A stretch of DNA of 64,000 nt from a bacterium (GCA_905221435.1 CAJNDD010000001.1:62001-126000); one strand, 5' to 3'. Positions 40,978 through 50,019 are shown, numbered from the stretch's first letter. Program-made: numbers and translations. The notes: a model not told the origin generated them from the sequence alone.

Positions 40978-41019
40978 CTTGTACAAGTTCCTGACAATTT
41001 CTTTCTTTTCGTGTATAAT
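40978..41019 (+). promoter_or_regulatory. Promoter and operator of yefM-yoeB
   Basis: CTGACA at 40991-40996 and TATAAT at 41014-41019 are spaced 17 bases, a strong promoter. Immediately upstream is the palindrome CTTGTACAAG (40978-40987), containing TGTACA, the core of the known YefM-YoeB operator. The antitoxin and complex should bind here for autorepression. Confidence 0.8.
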
Positions 41020-41049
41020 AGTGGAAAAGAGGTAAAACGAGGTATGGTT

Positions 41050-41304
41050 ATGGAAGCAGTTCTTTACTCAACATTCCGAAATCATTTAAAGGACTACATG
41101 AAGAAGGTAAACGATGAATTTGAGCCTTTAACGGTGGTCAATAAAAATCCAGATGAGGATATTGTAGTCCTTTCAAAGAGCGAATGGGACAGTATTCAGG
41201 AAACCCTGAGAATCGCTCAGAACAAGGAACTTTCTGACAAGGTCTTGCGAGGAATGGCTCAAGTTCGTGCTGGAAGCACTCAGGTACATGTGATTGAGGA
41301 GTGA
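41050..41304 (+). CDS. yefM: YefM antitoxin (Phd/YefM family)
   Basis: An 84-residue antitoxin that binds and inactivates YoeB and represses its own operon. ATG 41050 was chosen because CGAGG lies 7 bases upstream and it matches the usual pneumococcal N terminus MEAVLYSTFRNHL. The N-terminal half is the DNA-binding and dimerisation domain (VVNKNPDEDIVVLSKSEWD). The C-terminal half wraps the toxin. The toxin gene starts four bases downstream. Confidence 0.95.
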   Translation: MEAVLYSTFRNHLKDYMKKVNDEFEPLTVVNKNPDEDIVVLSKSEWDSIQETLRIAQNKELSDKVLRGMAQVRAGSTQVHVIEE

Positions 41305-41307
41305 GAA

Positions 41308-41562
41308 ATGCTGCTCAAGTTTACAGAAGATGCCTGGGCGGATTATTGCTATTGGCAAAACCAAGATAAGAATACATTAAAGAGAATCAATAAATTAATC
41401 AAGGATATTCAGCGCGATCCTTTTGTAGGAATTGGTAAACCAGAACCACTCAAGTATGACTACCAAGGAGCCTGGTCACGTCGTATTGATGCAGAAAATC
41501 GCTTGATTTATATGATATATGGAGATAGCGTCGCTTTCTTGTCCTTCAAAGATCACTACTAA
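41308..41562 (+). CDS. yoeB: YoeB toxin (ribosome-dependent mRNA interferase)
   Basis: An 84-residue RelE-superfamily toxin that cleaves mRNA at the ribosomal A site. It has the family start MLLKFTEDAWADYCYW, and IGKPEPLKYDYQGAWSRRIDAENRLIY. The C terminus ends SFKDHY, with the conserved His/Tyr needed for catalysis. Both genes appear intact, so the module is probably active. Confidence 0.95.
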   Translation: MLLKFTEDAWADYCYWQNQDKNTLKRINKLIKDIQRDPFVGIGKPEPLKYDYQGAWSRRIDAENRLIYMIYGDSVAFLSFKDHY

Positions 41563-41590
41563 GCCTACTGAAAGGTAGGCTTTTTTGTAG
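41559..41590 (+). terminator. Terminator after yoeB; right copy of the 28-base direct repeat
   Basis: AAGCCTAC pairs with GTAGGCTT around TGAAAG, followed by TTTTTT. It overlaps the yoeB stop codon and repeats 40914-40941 with one mismatch; the mismatch makes the right stem perfect. Confidence 0.88.
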
Positions 41591-41721
41591 AATTTTTTAG
41601 TTTTCGATAGTAATTTCTAGGTAAATTCTTTCAATTCAGGCTATAAACGACAAATAGTAAAAATTTTAATATGATAAATGTTACTCTTCAACTTTGAATC
41701 CGCTTTATAACTCTTATTTTG

Positions 41722-41730
41722 TGGTATAAT
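41722..41730 (+). promoter_or_regulatory. Extended -10 promoter of the hsd operon
   Basis: TGG-TATAAT at 41722-41730 stands 36 bases before hsdM. It should drive hsdM, hsdS, the two inserted genes and hsdR, since no other strong terminator is seen within the operon. Confidence 0.6.
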
Positions 41731-41766
41731 GAAGAGAATTGTTAATAATAAAAACAGGGGAAGCAA

Positions 41767-43875
41767 ATGTCTAATTTCAAAGAAAAACTACCGCTATTCC
41801 AGTCGAACGATGTTCAGATTTCAAATGTGGTCAATGCAGTTTGGTCGATTGCGAATACCTTACGTGGGGCTTACCGTGCAGATAAGTATCGAGATGTTAT
41901 CATTCCGATGTTTGTCTTGACTCGATTAGAAGCTGCTTTATTGCCAACGAAAGATGAAGTAGTTGCACTTTATAAGTCAAATCCCAATACACCCGAGAAG
42001 GTTCTTGAGAATAAATCTGGCTATAAATACTATAATACCAGCCCTTTCACGCTTGAAAACCTCCAAAATGATCCCAATGCGATTGAAGAAAATTTTATTG
42101 CCTACCTAGATGGTTATTCTTGTCGTGTGAAGGACATTATCGAAAACCTTAAGTTTAAAGAACAGGTCAGTACACTTGCACAGTCTGGACGTCTTTTTAC
42201 AGTGATTAAGAAATTTTCTCATATTGATTTGTCGCCAAGTTCTGTGGACTCAATGGTGATGGGTTATATGTTCGAGGATATTATCCGTCGTTTTTCTGAA
42301 AATGAGGAAGCAGGTTCCCACTATACGCCTCGTGAGGTCATTGCTCTAATGGTCAATCTGCTCTTGATCGAAGCTGATGAAGAATTATTTGTCGATAAAA
42401 AAGAGTTGAAAATCTTAGATATGGCTGCTGGGACAGGTGGTATGCTAGCGACAGCCAAAAGTTACATCCGTAAGCTCAATACAGGGGCAACTGTCCGTCT
42501 TTTTGGTCAGGAAGTTTTACCTGAGACTTTCGGGATTGGTCAAGCGGATATGTTGATTCGTCAGGAAGACTCGGACTATTTCGTGAAGACCGATACATTA
42601 AAAGATCCGGATCCATTCCAGGATAAGAAGATGAGTTTTGTCATTGCCAATCCTCCCTTTGGTCAATCCTGGGGCGGGAAAGATGCGGATGATGGAGTAG
42701 AAGACGCTGTCAAGAGAGACCATGAACTCTTTATGACTACAAAAGGTCAAAAAGGACGTTTTGTTGCGACCCCGGGAACTGGCGATGTCCAACTGCTGTT
42801 CCATCTTCATGGTTTAGCTAAATTAGAAGAAAACGGTCGAGCTGCTATCATTTCAAATGGCTCTCCTCTCTTTTCTGGTGGTACTTCATCTGGGGAGAGT
42901 CAGATTCGTCGTTACATCCTTGAGAATGATTTACTAGAAGCTATTATTGCCCTTCCGGGACAGTTTTTCTACAATACAGGGATTGGAATTTATATCTGGA
43001 TTTACAATAAAAATAAATCTCCTGAGCGTCAAAATAAGGTTCAGTTTATCGATGCGACAGAGGAGTTTGTCCCTTTGCGTAAGTCACTTGGACAAAAACG
43101 TCGTGAATTATCTCAAGATAATATCCGCCAGATTCTCAAATGGTATGATGATTTTAAAGAAAATGACCATGTGAAAATCTTTGATAAGGAAGAGTTTCTT
43201 TACCGAGAATATACAGTCATGCAACCTCTACAACGTCGTGGTTGGATTACTGAAGAAACCATTGAGAAGGCCAAAAGCGTTCCTTTCCTAGCTAAACTAT
43301 TTGACGAGTACCAGTATCAAGAATTGCTAGAGATGGAACCACGATCAGCCAAGGATGAGAAAAAATTACAAGACTTCGAAGCTGGGAAGGCCAAGCAAGA
43401 AGCTATCTTAGATGCTCTTGGTGAAGGAATCACGGAGGATAGTTTTCCTAACTTTGAAAGCTTTGTCCAAGTCATTAAGGACTTACTGGGAGACATCAAG
43501 GTAACGCCTGCCAACATCAATGCTTTAGCTTTGGCTATGAGTGAGATGGACAAGACAGCAGAAGTCATCCGTACTAAGAAGAAAGACAAGCCAAATGAGA
43601 TTGCTGGAGGGATTGTCTATGATAAGACCACCAAGGATAGTGAAATCGTCAAGCTGACAGAGGATGTGGAAGACTACTTTGCGCGTGAGGTCTATCCCCA
43701 TGTACCTGATGCTCACTACTGGTTTGATGAAGAAAAGGGCTATGGAGCTGAGATTCCTTTTACCCGCTATTTCTATAAATACCAAGCACCAGAAAGTGCA
43801 GAGAAGCTTTTGGAAGAGTTCTATGACCTAGAAGCAGAGCTACAGACTCTCTTGGAGGAACTAAAACATGACTAG
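41767..43875 (+). CDS. hsdM: Type I restriction-modification methyltransferase subunit HsdM
   Basis: HsdM methylates adenine at the site chosen by HsdS and forms part of the restriction complex. The 702-residue product has an N-terminal helical HsdM domain (NVVNAVWSIANTLRG). The SAM motif I is DMAAGTGG at residues 218-225, and the N6-adenine catalytic motif NPPF is at 295-298. It is longer than E. coli HsdM because of an extended C-terminal helical region after ~490. Start ATG 41767 follows AGGGGAAG. Its last 8 bases overlap hsdS. Confidence 0.96.
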   Translation: MSNFKEKLPLFQSNDVQISNVVNAVWSIANTLRGAYRADKYRDVIIPMFVLTRLEAALLPTKDEVVALYKSNPNTPEKVLENKSGYKYYNTSPFTLENLQNDPNAIEENFIAYLDGYSCRVKDIIENLKFKEQVSTLAQSGRLFTVIKKFSHIDLSPSSVDSMVMGYMFEDIIRRFSENEEAGSHYTPREVIALMVNLLLIEADEELFVDKKELKILDMAAGTGGMLATAKSYIRKLNTGATVRLFGQEVLPETFGIGQADMLIRQEDSDYFVKTDTLKDPDPFQDKKMSFVIANPPFGQSWGGKDADDGVEDAVKRDHELFMTTKGQKGRFVATPGTGDVQLLFHLHGLAKLEENGRAAIISNGSPLFSGGTSSGESQIRRYILENDLLEAIIALPGQFFYNTGIGIYIWIYNKNKSPERQNKVQFIDATEEFVPLRKSLGQKRRELSQDNIRQILKWYDDFKENDHVKIFDKEEFLYREYTVMQPLQRRGWITEETIEKAKSVPFLAKLFDEYQYQELLEMEPRSAKDEKKLQDFEAGKAKQEAILDALGEGITEDSFPNFESFVQVIKDLLGDIKVTPANINALALAMSEMDKTAEVIRTKKKDKPNEIAGGIVYDKTTKDSEIVKLTEDVEDYFAREVYPHVPDAHYWFDEEKGYGAEIPFTRYFYKYQAPESAEKLLEEFYDLEAELQTLLEELKHD

Positions 43876-45112
43876 TATGAAAGAGAGTGGCATCGACTGG
43901 ATCGGACAGATACCAGAAGAGTGGGAAGTAACAAGAATAAAAAATATTGCGAGTATTGAACGGGGAGCATCGCCTCGCCCTATAGATAAATTTATTTCTG
44001 ATGATGACACTGGAGTTAACTGGATTCGTATTGGTGATACATACAAGGGGAACAAATATATAACATCTACAAGATTAAAAATTACTAATCGTGGTAAACA
44101 ATTTAGTAGATATATACATCCTGGAACACTCATTTTAAGTAATTCAATGAGTTTTGGAGAACCTTATATTTCATCCATTTATGGTTGCATTCATGATGGT
44201 TGGTTAAGTTTAACTCCTTATAACAATATTAGCAAGGAATACCTTTATTGGTTGCTTTTATCTGATGTTTGTACTTCACAATTTAATCTAGTTTCAATAG
44301 GTGCAGTAGTTGAAAATTTAAGTGTTGATAAAGTTGGAAATACATTGGTTTCAATGCCTTATTCTTTATCTGAACAACAAAAAATTGCTGATTTTCTAGA
44401 TAAGAAAACGGCTCAGTTGGATAAGGTAAAAAGTCTACTGGAGGAGCAAATTCAAAAACTCAAAGACTACCGCGCTAGCTTGATTTATGAGACTGTCACA
44501 AAAGGATTGGATAAAGCAGTCCCAATGAAGGATTCAGGAATCGACTGGATCGGACAGGTTCCTCAAGAGTGGGAAGTAAGTCGACTGAAGTACTTTTTTG
44601 ATATATACGCTGGAGGAGATATAGACGAAAGAAATACAGTAGATGAATATTCAGAAAATCACCCTTATCCTGTTATTTCAAACTCTCTTGAAAATGAAGG
44701 TATATTAGGATACACTAACAATTTTAGATTTCAAGGAGATAGTGTTACTGTTACTGGTAGGGGTGACGTCGGGAAAGCAGTTTATAGAAATATTGAGTTT
44801 TACCCAGTTGTACGCTTATTAGTGTGTATTCCAAAAAAACAAGTAGATTGTAGATTTGTAACTTATTGGATAAATTCAGCCATAATTGAGAAAAATCAGA
44901 CAGCAGTTTCACAATTAACAATTCAAATGTTAGGAGAACTTATCTTTACAAATGTACAATATGTAGAACAGAAAAAAATTGCTGATTTCTTAGACAAAAA
45001 AACGGTTCAAATTGATAAATTAATTCAAATCAAGAACCAACAAATTAAAAATATTAACAAACAACGGCAAACTCTTATTTACGATTATGTGACAGGGAAG
45101 AGGAGGGTGTAG
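43868..45112 (+). CDS. hsdS: Type I restriction-modification specificity subunit HsdS
   Basis: HsdS recognises the bipartite DNA target. The 414-residue protein has two target-recognition domains. Each starts with the same motif, SGIDWIGQxPxEWEVxRxK (residues ~6-24 and ~225-243), and ends in a conserved coiled-coil spacer with IADFLDKKTxQxDK. The two recognition domains between these anchors are AT-rich and unlike each other. The gene overlaps hsdM by 8 bases. No second hsdS copy or recombinase is nearby, so inversion-based switching is not supported in this window. Confidence 0.95.
   Translation: MTSMKESGIDWIGQIPEEWEVTRIKNIASIERGASPRPIDKFISDDDTGVNWIRIGDTYKGNKYITSTRLKITNRGKQFSRYIHPGTLILSNSMSFGEPYISSIYGCIHDGWLSLTPYNNISKEYLYWLLLSDVCTSQFNLVSIGAVVENLSVDKVGNTLVSMPYSLSEQQKIADFLDKKTAQLDKVKSLLEEQIQKLKDYRASLIYETVTKGLDKAVPMKDSGIDWIGQVPQEWEVSRLKYFFDIYAGGDIDERNTVDEYSENHPYPVISNSLENEGILGYTNNFRFQGDSVTVTGRGDVGKAVYRNIEFYPVVRLLVCIPKKQVDCRFVTYWINSAIIEKNQTAVSQLTIQMLGELIFTNVQYVEQKKIADFLDKKTVQIDKLIQIKNQQIKNINKQRQTLIYDYVTGKRRV
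43887..44580 (+). repeat. Direct repeats inside hsdS (two half-subunits)
   Basis: The ~42 bases at about 43888-43929 recur at about 44538-44579 with few changes, encoding the start of each recognition domain. A second repeated segment encodes IADFLDKKT near 44387 and 44985. These homologies allow exchange of one recognition domain by recombination. Confidence 0.8.
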
Positions 45113-45114
45113 GG

Positions 45115-45798
45115 TTGCTATTTGGAACTGATTTAAAATTTCGTTTAGCTTATTTTTTTACTGCATTTTTTCCAGCATTTTTATTGATTTATTTTTCATT
45201 AGTAGATATTCATCAATTTCTATGGAAAGAGACTGAGTCGCTACCTTGTTATTTAAGTAGGAACTTGTGGCTTCTGGCTATGTTATTAGTATTACTTTCT
45301 TTAATGCTAATATCAATTTCCAGTATACGTGGATATATAAACGGACGGAGGAGTGAAGAAAACATTGTTAAAAACATTGTTTTAAATTTTAATGTATCTA
45401 AGGTTACGCTGAAGAATATTTCTCAAGGTAAAGTGATTGATATTCAAGACGGACCAAAAGTAAATCCGGGATTCATATCTTTTGTATCGTCAACCATTGT
45501 ACCCTCTTTAGTATTAAAATTTATGAATGGAGTCAGTGCTCTAGCAGCAATTGTAATTGTTGTTTTCTTTTTTGTGTTATTAATGCTTAGTAATGATATT
45601 TTTCCAAACTTGATATTACCAATTTTTGGTATCAATTTACTAGTAACAAAAGATAACTACAATATATTCTTCTTTCGAAAAGACTCGGCTGCATTTTCTG
45701 GTGTGAAAAGGGTTTGTACTCTAGGAAACACTGGTACAATGGCAAGAACGTTTGTTTTTTTTGATCAAGAAGTATTAAATGATGAAATAGGAGAGTAG
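45115..45798 (+). CDS. Multi-pass membrane protein, candidate KwaA-like component of a Kiwa-type defence pair
   Basis: A 227-residue membrane protein beginning at TTG 45115; the AGGAGG at 45101-45106, 8 bases upstream, strongly supports this start. Four or so hydrophobic helices are visible (residues ~8-32, 48-70, 138-160, 162-178), with a charged region between 71 and 110. It is AT-rich compared with hsdM. The start lies two bases after the hsdS stop and the next gene starts one base after its own stop. A multi-pass membrane protein followed by a DUF4868-like protein is the layout of Kiwa (KwaA-KwaB). The assignment rests on architecture, not on recognised motifs in this protein. Confidence 0.6.
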   Translation: MLFGTDLKFRLAYFFTAFFPAFLLIYFSLVDIHQFLWKETESLPCYLSRNLWLLAMLLVLLSLMLISISSIRGYINGRRSEENIVKNIVLNFNVSKVTLKNISQGKVIDIQDGPKVNPGFISFVSSTIVPSLVLKFMNGVSALAAIVIVVFFFVLLMLSNDIFPNLILPIFGINLLVTKDNYNIFFFRKDSAAFSGVKRVCTLGNTGTMARTFVFFDQEVLNDEIGE

Positions 45799-45799
45799 A

Positions 45800-46816
45800 A
45801 TGGTAGAAATATATGCAATTGGCTGGCAGGCTGGACGAGGTAAGTCACTTGGGAAATTGAAAAATTTTCGAAAAGTTATATCAGATGAAGCTAGTAATTA
45901 TATAGGTAATATTCAATTTGCCAATAATCAAAATTCTAATGAATCAACTTTAACTTTAAAGGAAAAATTTGAAGAATCAATTGAGTCATTACAAAATGTT
46001 GAAACGAATGGGAATAATACGGAAGTTCCATTTTATAGAAAGGTTGATGGGAGTCTCCAGTCTGAAATAGATAGAATACAATTAGTCTCATCTCAATTAG
46101 AAACAGATTTACCTCCTCTAAAGAACTTTGAAGATATACGATTGTATCTAGTTCGTGAAGAAATTGATGGTGTACAGTACAAATATTTTTTGAAATCAAT
46201 TCGAGCTGCGAAATTAAAAACTAGATTCATTGCTACTTTGACTTCTGGAAAAGTTAAAATAGTTGATATAGAAAAAGATGAGGGAAGAAGTCTTCCGTTC
46301 ATCATAAGTTATGCTGAAAAAACTGAAAACAATGAAACTGTACAATATATCTTTAATGTTCAGGATTATGAAATTATGTTTGGTTTAAATGAGTCAAAAA
46401 TAATCGCGGCCGAAGAGAATTATGAGAAATTTTTATCTCATAATGATAAAGAGCCAGTGTTTAAATTATCGACGGATTTTAAAGTGAAAGTATCTGATGA
46501 AGAATCTGAAAAAATCAAAGCTAAATTAAAAAGTCATCGTAAATTGATTAATTTGCTTGCAAAATATGATGATGAAGCATCGAGCTATGAATGGGAATGT
46601 GTAAAGAGTGCTAATGAATTGTCAGAACAGTTTTTTCAAACCCCTTTTGATTTTGACGAAGAAAAAAAAGAAATATATCTAACAGCGGATTCTCTTGAGG
46701 CATTTATTTCTGTGATTACCAATGCAAAGAAATTAGGTATTGCAAAAAATGAATATGAGGATTCACTAGCAGACAAGCGCCAGAAAGATAAAAAAGATAA
46801 TATTGAAGCACAATAA
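45800..46816 (+). CDS. DUF4868-like protein, candidate KwaB
   Basis: A 338-residue soluble protein starting at ATG 45800 with AGGAGA just upstream. The central part reads LYLVREEIDGVQYKYFLKSI, LTSGKVKIVDIEKDEGRSLPF and YIFNVQDYEIMFGLNES. This pattern (a modest beta-rich region ending in a (F/Y)E-x-x-F helix start) resembles DUF4868 proteins such as KwaB. The C-terminal ~120 residues are charged and helical, ending in a Lys/Asp-rich tail. KwaB is the DNA-binding effector partner of membrane KwaA in anti-phage defence. It is co-directional with the flanking hsd genes, with 113 bases before hsdR. Confidence 0.62.
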   Translation: MVEIYAIGWQAGRGKSLGKLKNFRKVISDEASNYIGNIQFANNQNSNESTLTLKEKFEESIESLQNVETNGNNTEVPFYRKVDGSLQSEIDRIQLVSSQLETDLPPLKNFEDIRLYLVREEIDGVQYKYFLKSIRAAKLKTRFIATLTSGKVKIVDIEKDEGRSLPFIISYAEKTENNETVQYIFNVQDYEIMFGLNESKIIAAEENYEKFLSHNDKEPVFKLSTDFKVKVSDEESEKIKAKLKSHRKLINLLAKYDDEASSYEWECVKSANELSEQFFQTPFDFDEEKKEIYLTADSLEAFISVITNAKKLGIAKNEYEDSLADKRQKDKKDNIEAQ

Positions 46817-46929
46817 AATATCTGTTTTATTGTGTTATCATTTCTAGATTTTAAGAAATTCATTGTAATCTTTAAATTTGTAATTATAACGAAATTTTTA
46901 AGAATTAGATTAAAAGAAAGTGAGAAACT

Positions 46930-49908
46930 ATGGCAAATTTGGGCTTGAAGGAGCGCTATGATTTCCAGCAGTGGATTATCAAAGACTTAAAGGAAAAAAA
47001 TGGTTATAGCCAGCGGGATGCTGCTCAGTACAATCCTCGATTAGCCATGGATGAGGAACTCCTATGGGATTTTCTGATGGAGACTCAGGAAGAGACCATG
47101 GATTATCTCCTAAAAAAACTGAGCAAGGAGACGATCATCACTCTCATCAATAAAGAAATCGTCAAAGGTGGTTTTTTGTTCGCCTTAAAAGAGGGAGTCT
47201 TTATTGAAAACAAGCAACTGCGCCTCCTCTATCGTAAACCAGCTACTAGTTTTAATGAAAAAGCTGTTCAGCAATATAAAGCCAATCGTTTGTCGGTAAT
47301 TGAGGAAGTTGTCTATGAAGAGGGTGGTCGCATTGACCTTGTTATCTTTATCAATGGATTAGCGCTATTTGCCATCGAGCTCAAGTTTAATCCTAGTGGT
47401 CAGTCAGTTCAGGATGCAATCAAACAACTCAAAGGTCGCAATCCTAATAATCGTCTCTTTCGTTTTGAGCAGGGAGTCTTAGCTTCCTTTGCTGTAGATA
47501 CTATGGAAATCTACATGACAACCCAGTTGAAGGGTCAAGAGACCTACTTCCTTCCCTTTAATATGGGGAAAGGGGAAGGTATTGATATGGGGAGTGGCAA
47601 TCCTCACAACCCTAATGGTGTAGATACAGAGTACTTGTGGCTTGATGTATTGACCAAGGATAGTATTCTTCAGCTGATTGAAAGCTTTATCTTCTTTGAG
47701 CTTGATAAGAATGGTGCTAAAAAGAGAACACTGATTTTTCCTAGGTACCATCAGCGAAGAGCTGTTAGTCGTCTCCTAGAAGACATGAAAGTCAACCATA
47801 CTGATAGTAATTATCTGATTCAGCATTCGGCTGGTTCTGGTAAAACCAATACCATAGCATGGTTAGCTCATAGTCTGGTTTCACTTCATGATGACCAAAA
47901 TAGAAATATCGTTGATACAGTTTTAATTGTCACAGACCGTATAGTAGTAGACCGTCAGTTACAAGATGCTGTTAGACAGATTAACCATAAGAACGGTGTT
48001 GTGAAGGTGATGGGTGATCGTGAGACATCTAGTGATTTAGCTGATGCCATTGCTGGGAACACAAAGATTATTGCAACGACTATCCATAAGTTTGCCCAGA
48101 TCAACCAATCCAACTGGATGTCTGTAGGGAACACTGCGAAAAAGAAATTTGCTATCCTGATTGATGAAGCCCATAGTTCAACGACAGGCTCCTACATGAG
48201 TTCAGTTAGTCAGGTCTTGACTGAAACGGATACGGAGGATGGGACCATTGATGAGATTCAGGAAGTGACGGTTGCGGATGCCATTGAGCAGGAGATTGCG
48301 CGTACAGGAAAGCAAGACAATGTTTCAATCATTGCTTTTACAGCAACTCCTAAGGCAACTACCTTACAGTTGTTTGGGACAACACAGCTCGATGGCTCTA
48401 AAGCCCCTTTTGATGTCTACAGTATGAAGCAAGCTATAGAGGAAGGTTTTATCCTAGATGTCTTAGATAACTATACGACTTATAAAACCTACTACCAACT
48501 TAATAAAGTAGTAGAAGAAGATCCTGAACTAAAAACTACGCTTGCTAAGCGTAAGATTGCTAAATTCGTGGAATTATCTGATGAGAATATCAATCAAAAG
48601 GTTGAGATTATCATGGACCATTTTATCAGTCATGATATTATGGCAGAGTTGGGAGGTCAAGGAAAAGCCATGCTTGTGACCTCTGGTCGCGAAGTGGCGG
48701 TCAAGTATCAGTTAGCTTTTGAGAAATACTTTAGAGACCACAGTATCACCAGTATTGGTACCTTGATTGCTTTTTCTGGTAAGGTTGATTATCTAGGGAG
48801 AGAGTTCTCGGAATCTCAGATGAATCAGTTTAAGGAAGAGCATTTAAAAGAACGTTTTGATACTGATGCTTATCAGGTGTTGATAGTTGCGAACAAGTAT
48901 CAGACTGGTTTTGACCAACCTAAGTTGGTTGCTATGTATGTGGATAAAAAATTGCGTAGTGTGGCTGCGGTGCAGACGTTGTCACGCCTGAATCGGATCT
49001 TTAGAGGCTATAACAAGAAAACATTTATCCTTGATTTTAAAAATACCTACGACGATATTCGCTCAGCCTTTGCTCCCTACTATCGAGAGACGATTTTAGC
49101 TGATACCATTGCTCCTAGTGATGTCTTAAAGTTGGATCGTAAAATTGATGAATATGGTATTTTGGACAGCGAAGAGGTTCAAGAGTTTAATCAATTTTTA
49201 TATCAAGAAAAACGTTCAAGTAGAGAAAAACAAAAGATGGTCGCTTTGTTGAATAAAGGTTATGATAGAGTGAAACGTTTTGATGAAAAAGAACAATTGT
49301 CTATTCGAAAGGTTATTCGCGGTTTTCTTCGGATGTATACTTTCTTGATTCAGGCAACGGCTTATCAAAATGAGGTTTTACACGAACGATATAACTATCT
49401 TCAAAGTCTTGTTAAGATGATTGATGTTCGTTTAGGAGGAAATGATTTTACAATTGCAGATAAGATTGTCGTTGATTATATGAAACATAAGCAAACAGGT
49501 TCTTTCAGGGCAGTTTCTGAATTAGAATATCAGCCTGAATTAACTCTTCCTAAACCAAGTTTGAGCGATGTTACTGGAGATCAAGAAAAGCATTTATCTG
49601 AAATCTTAGAGGAAATGAACGAACAGTTAAATTTGAACATTAACCAGCAAGTTGGCTTAAGTGGAGCTGTTTCGATTCGTGAATTGATGAAAAAGAATCC
49701 AAGGCTTAAACAATCTGCGCGTGTTAATTCTAGGGAAGATTTCGTATTTGCCTTTGAAGAAGAAATTGACAATGTCTTGATAGAAGGGTACTCTCAGAGT
49801 CAAGATTTATATGGTGCTCTATTAAATAATGATTCGTTCAAGAAGAGAGTAGCAAATATATTTTTTGATGATGTGTATAAAAGTTTGAAGGGTTCCGAAG
49901 AATTGTAG
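46930..49908 (+). CDS. hsdR: Type I restriction endonuclease subunit HsdR
   Basis: HsdR is the translocating motor and nuclease of the type I complex. The 992-residue protein has an N-terminal PD-(D/E)xK nuclease domain, with GGRIDLVIFINGLALFAIELKF-type residues (Asp, then E-L-K) near 137-157. The Walker A loop is SAGSGKT at 300-306 and the DEAH box at 412-415. The second RecA-like domain includes ANKYQTGFDQP and QTLSRLNRI. A C-terminal helical domain follows. ATG 46930 has only a modest site (AGTGAGAAA). The open frame without breaks suggests a working enzyme. Confidence 0.95.
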   Translation: MANLGLKERYDFQQWIIKDLKEKNGYSQRDAAQYNPRLAMDEELLWDFLMETQEETMDYLLKKLSKETIITLINKEIVKGGFLFALKEGVFIENKQLRLLYRKPATSFNEKAVQQYKANRLSVIEEVVYEEGGRIDLVIFINGLALFAIELKFNPSGQSVQDAIKQLKGRNPNNRLFRFEQGVLASFAVDTMEIYMTTQLKGQETYFLPFNMGKGEGIDMGSGNPHNPNGVDTEYLWLDVLTKDSILQLIESFIFFELDKNGAKKRTLIFPRYHQRRAVSRLLEDMKVNHTDSNYLIQHSAGSGKTNTIAWLAHSLVSLHDDQNRNIVDTVLIVTDRIVVDRQLQDAVRQINHKNGVVKVMGDRETSSDLADAIAGNTKIIATTIHKFAQINQSNWMSVGNTAKKKFAILIDEAHSSTTGSYMSSVSQVLTETDTEDGTIDEIQEVTVADAIEQEIARTGKQDNVSIIAFTATPKATTLQLFGTTQLDGSKAPFDVYSMKQAIEEGFILDVLDNYTTYKTYYQLNKVVEEDPELKTTLAKRKIAKFVELSDENINQKVEIIMDHFISHDIMAELGGQGKAMLVTSGREVAVKYQLAFEKYFRDHSITSIGTLIAFSGKVDYLGREFSESQMNQFKEEHLKERFDTDAYQVLIVANKYQTGFDQPKLVAMYVDKKLRSVAAVQTLSRLNRIFRGYNKKTFILDFKNTYDDIRSAFAPYYRETILADTIAPSDVLKLDRKIDEYGILDSEEVQEFNQFLYQEKRSSREKQKMVALLNKGYDRVKRFDEKEQLSIRKVIRGFLRMYTFLIQATAYQNEVLHERYNYLQSLVKMIDVRLGGNDFTIADKIVVDYMKHKQTGSFRAVSELEYQPELTLPKPSLSDVTGDQEKHLSEILEEMNEQLNLNINQQVGLSGAVSIRELMKKNPRLKQSARVNSREDFVFAFEEEIDNVLIEGYSQSQDLYGALLNNDSFKKRVANIFFDDVYKSLKGSEEL

Positions 49909-49942
49909 TCCTAAAATTCACACAAAACTCTTCAATTTGGGT

Positions 49943-49971
49943 TTGTGAAAATCGGTTTTTTATGATAGAAT
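49943..49971 (+). promoter_or_regulatory. Promoter of rny
   Basis: TTGTGA at 49943-49948 and TAGAAT at 49966-49971 are spaced 17 bases, with a TGA extended -10. A weak hairpin (CACAAA...TTTGTG) just after hsdR may terminate the hsd operon and overlaps the -35. Confidence 0.55.
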
Positions 49972-50019
49972 ATTAAGGAATGTATGTCATTCGATAAACA
50001 AATTTAATGAGGTAAAAAC

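Noticed and set aside
43868..45112. Phase-variable hsdS inversion system
   Set aside because: No second or partial hsdS in inverted orientation and no recombinase gene lies in the window; only direct repeats inside one hsdS are present.
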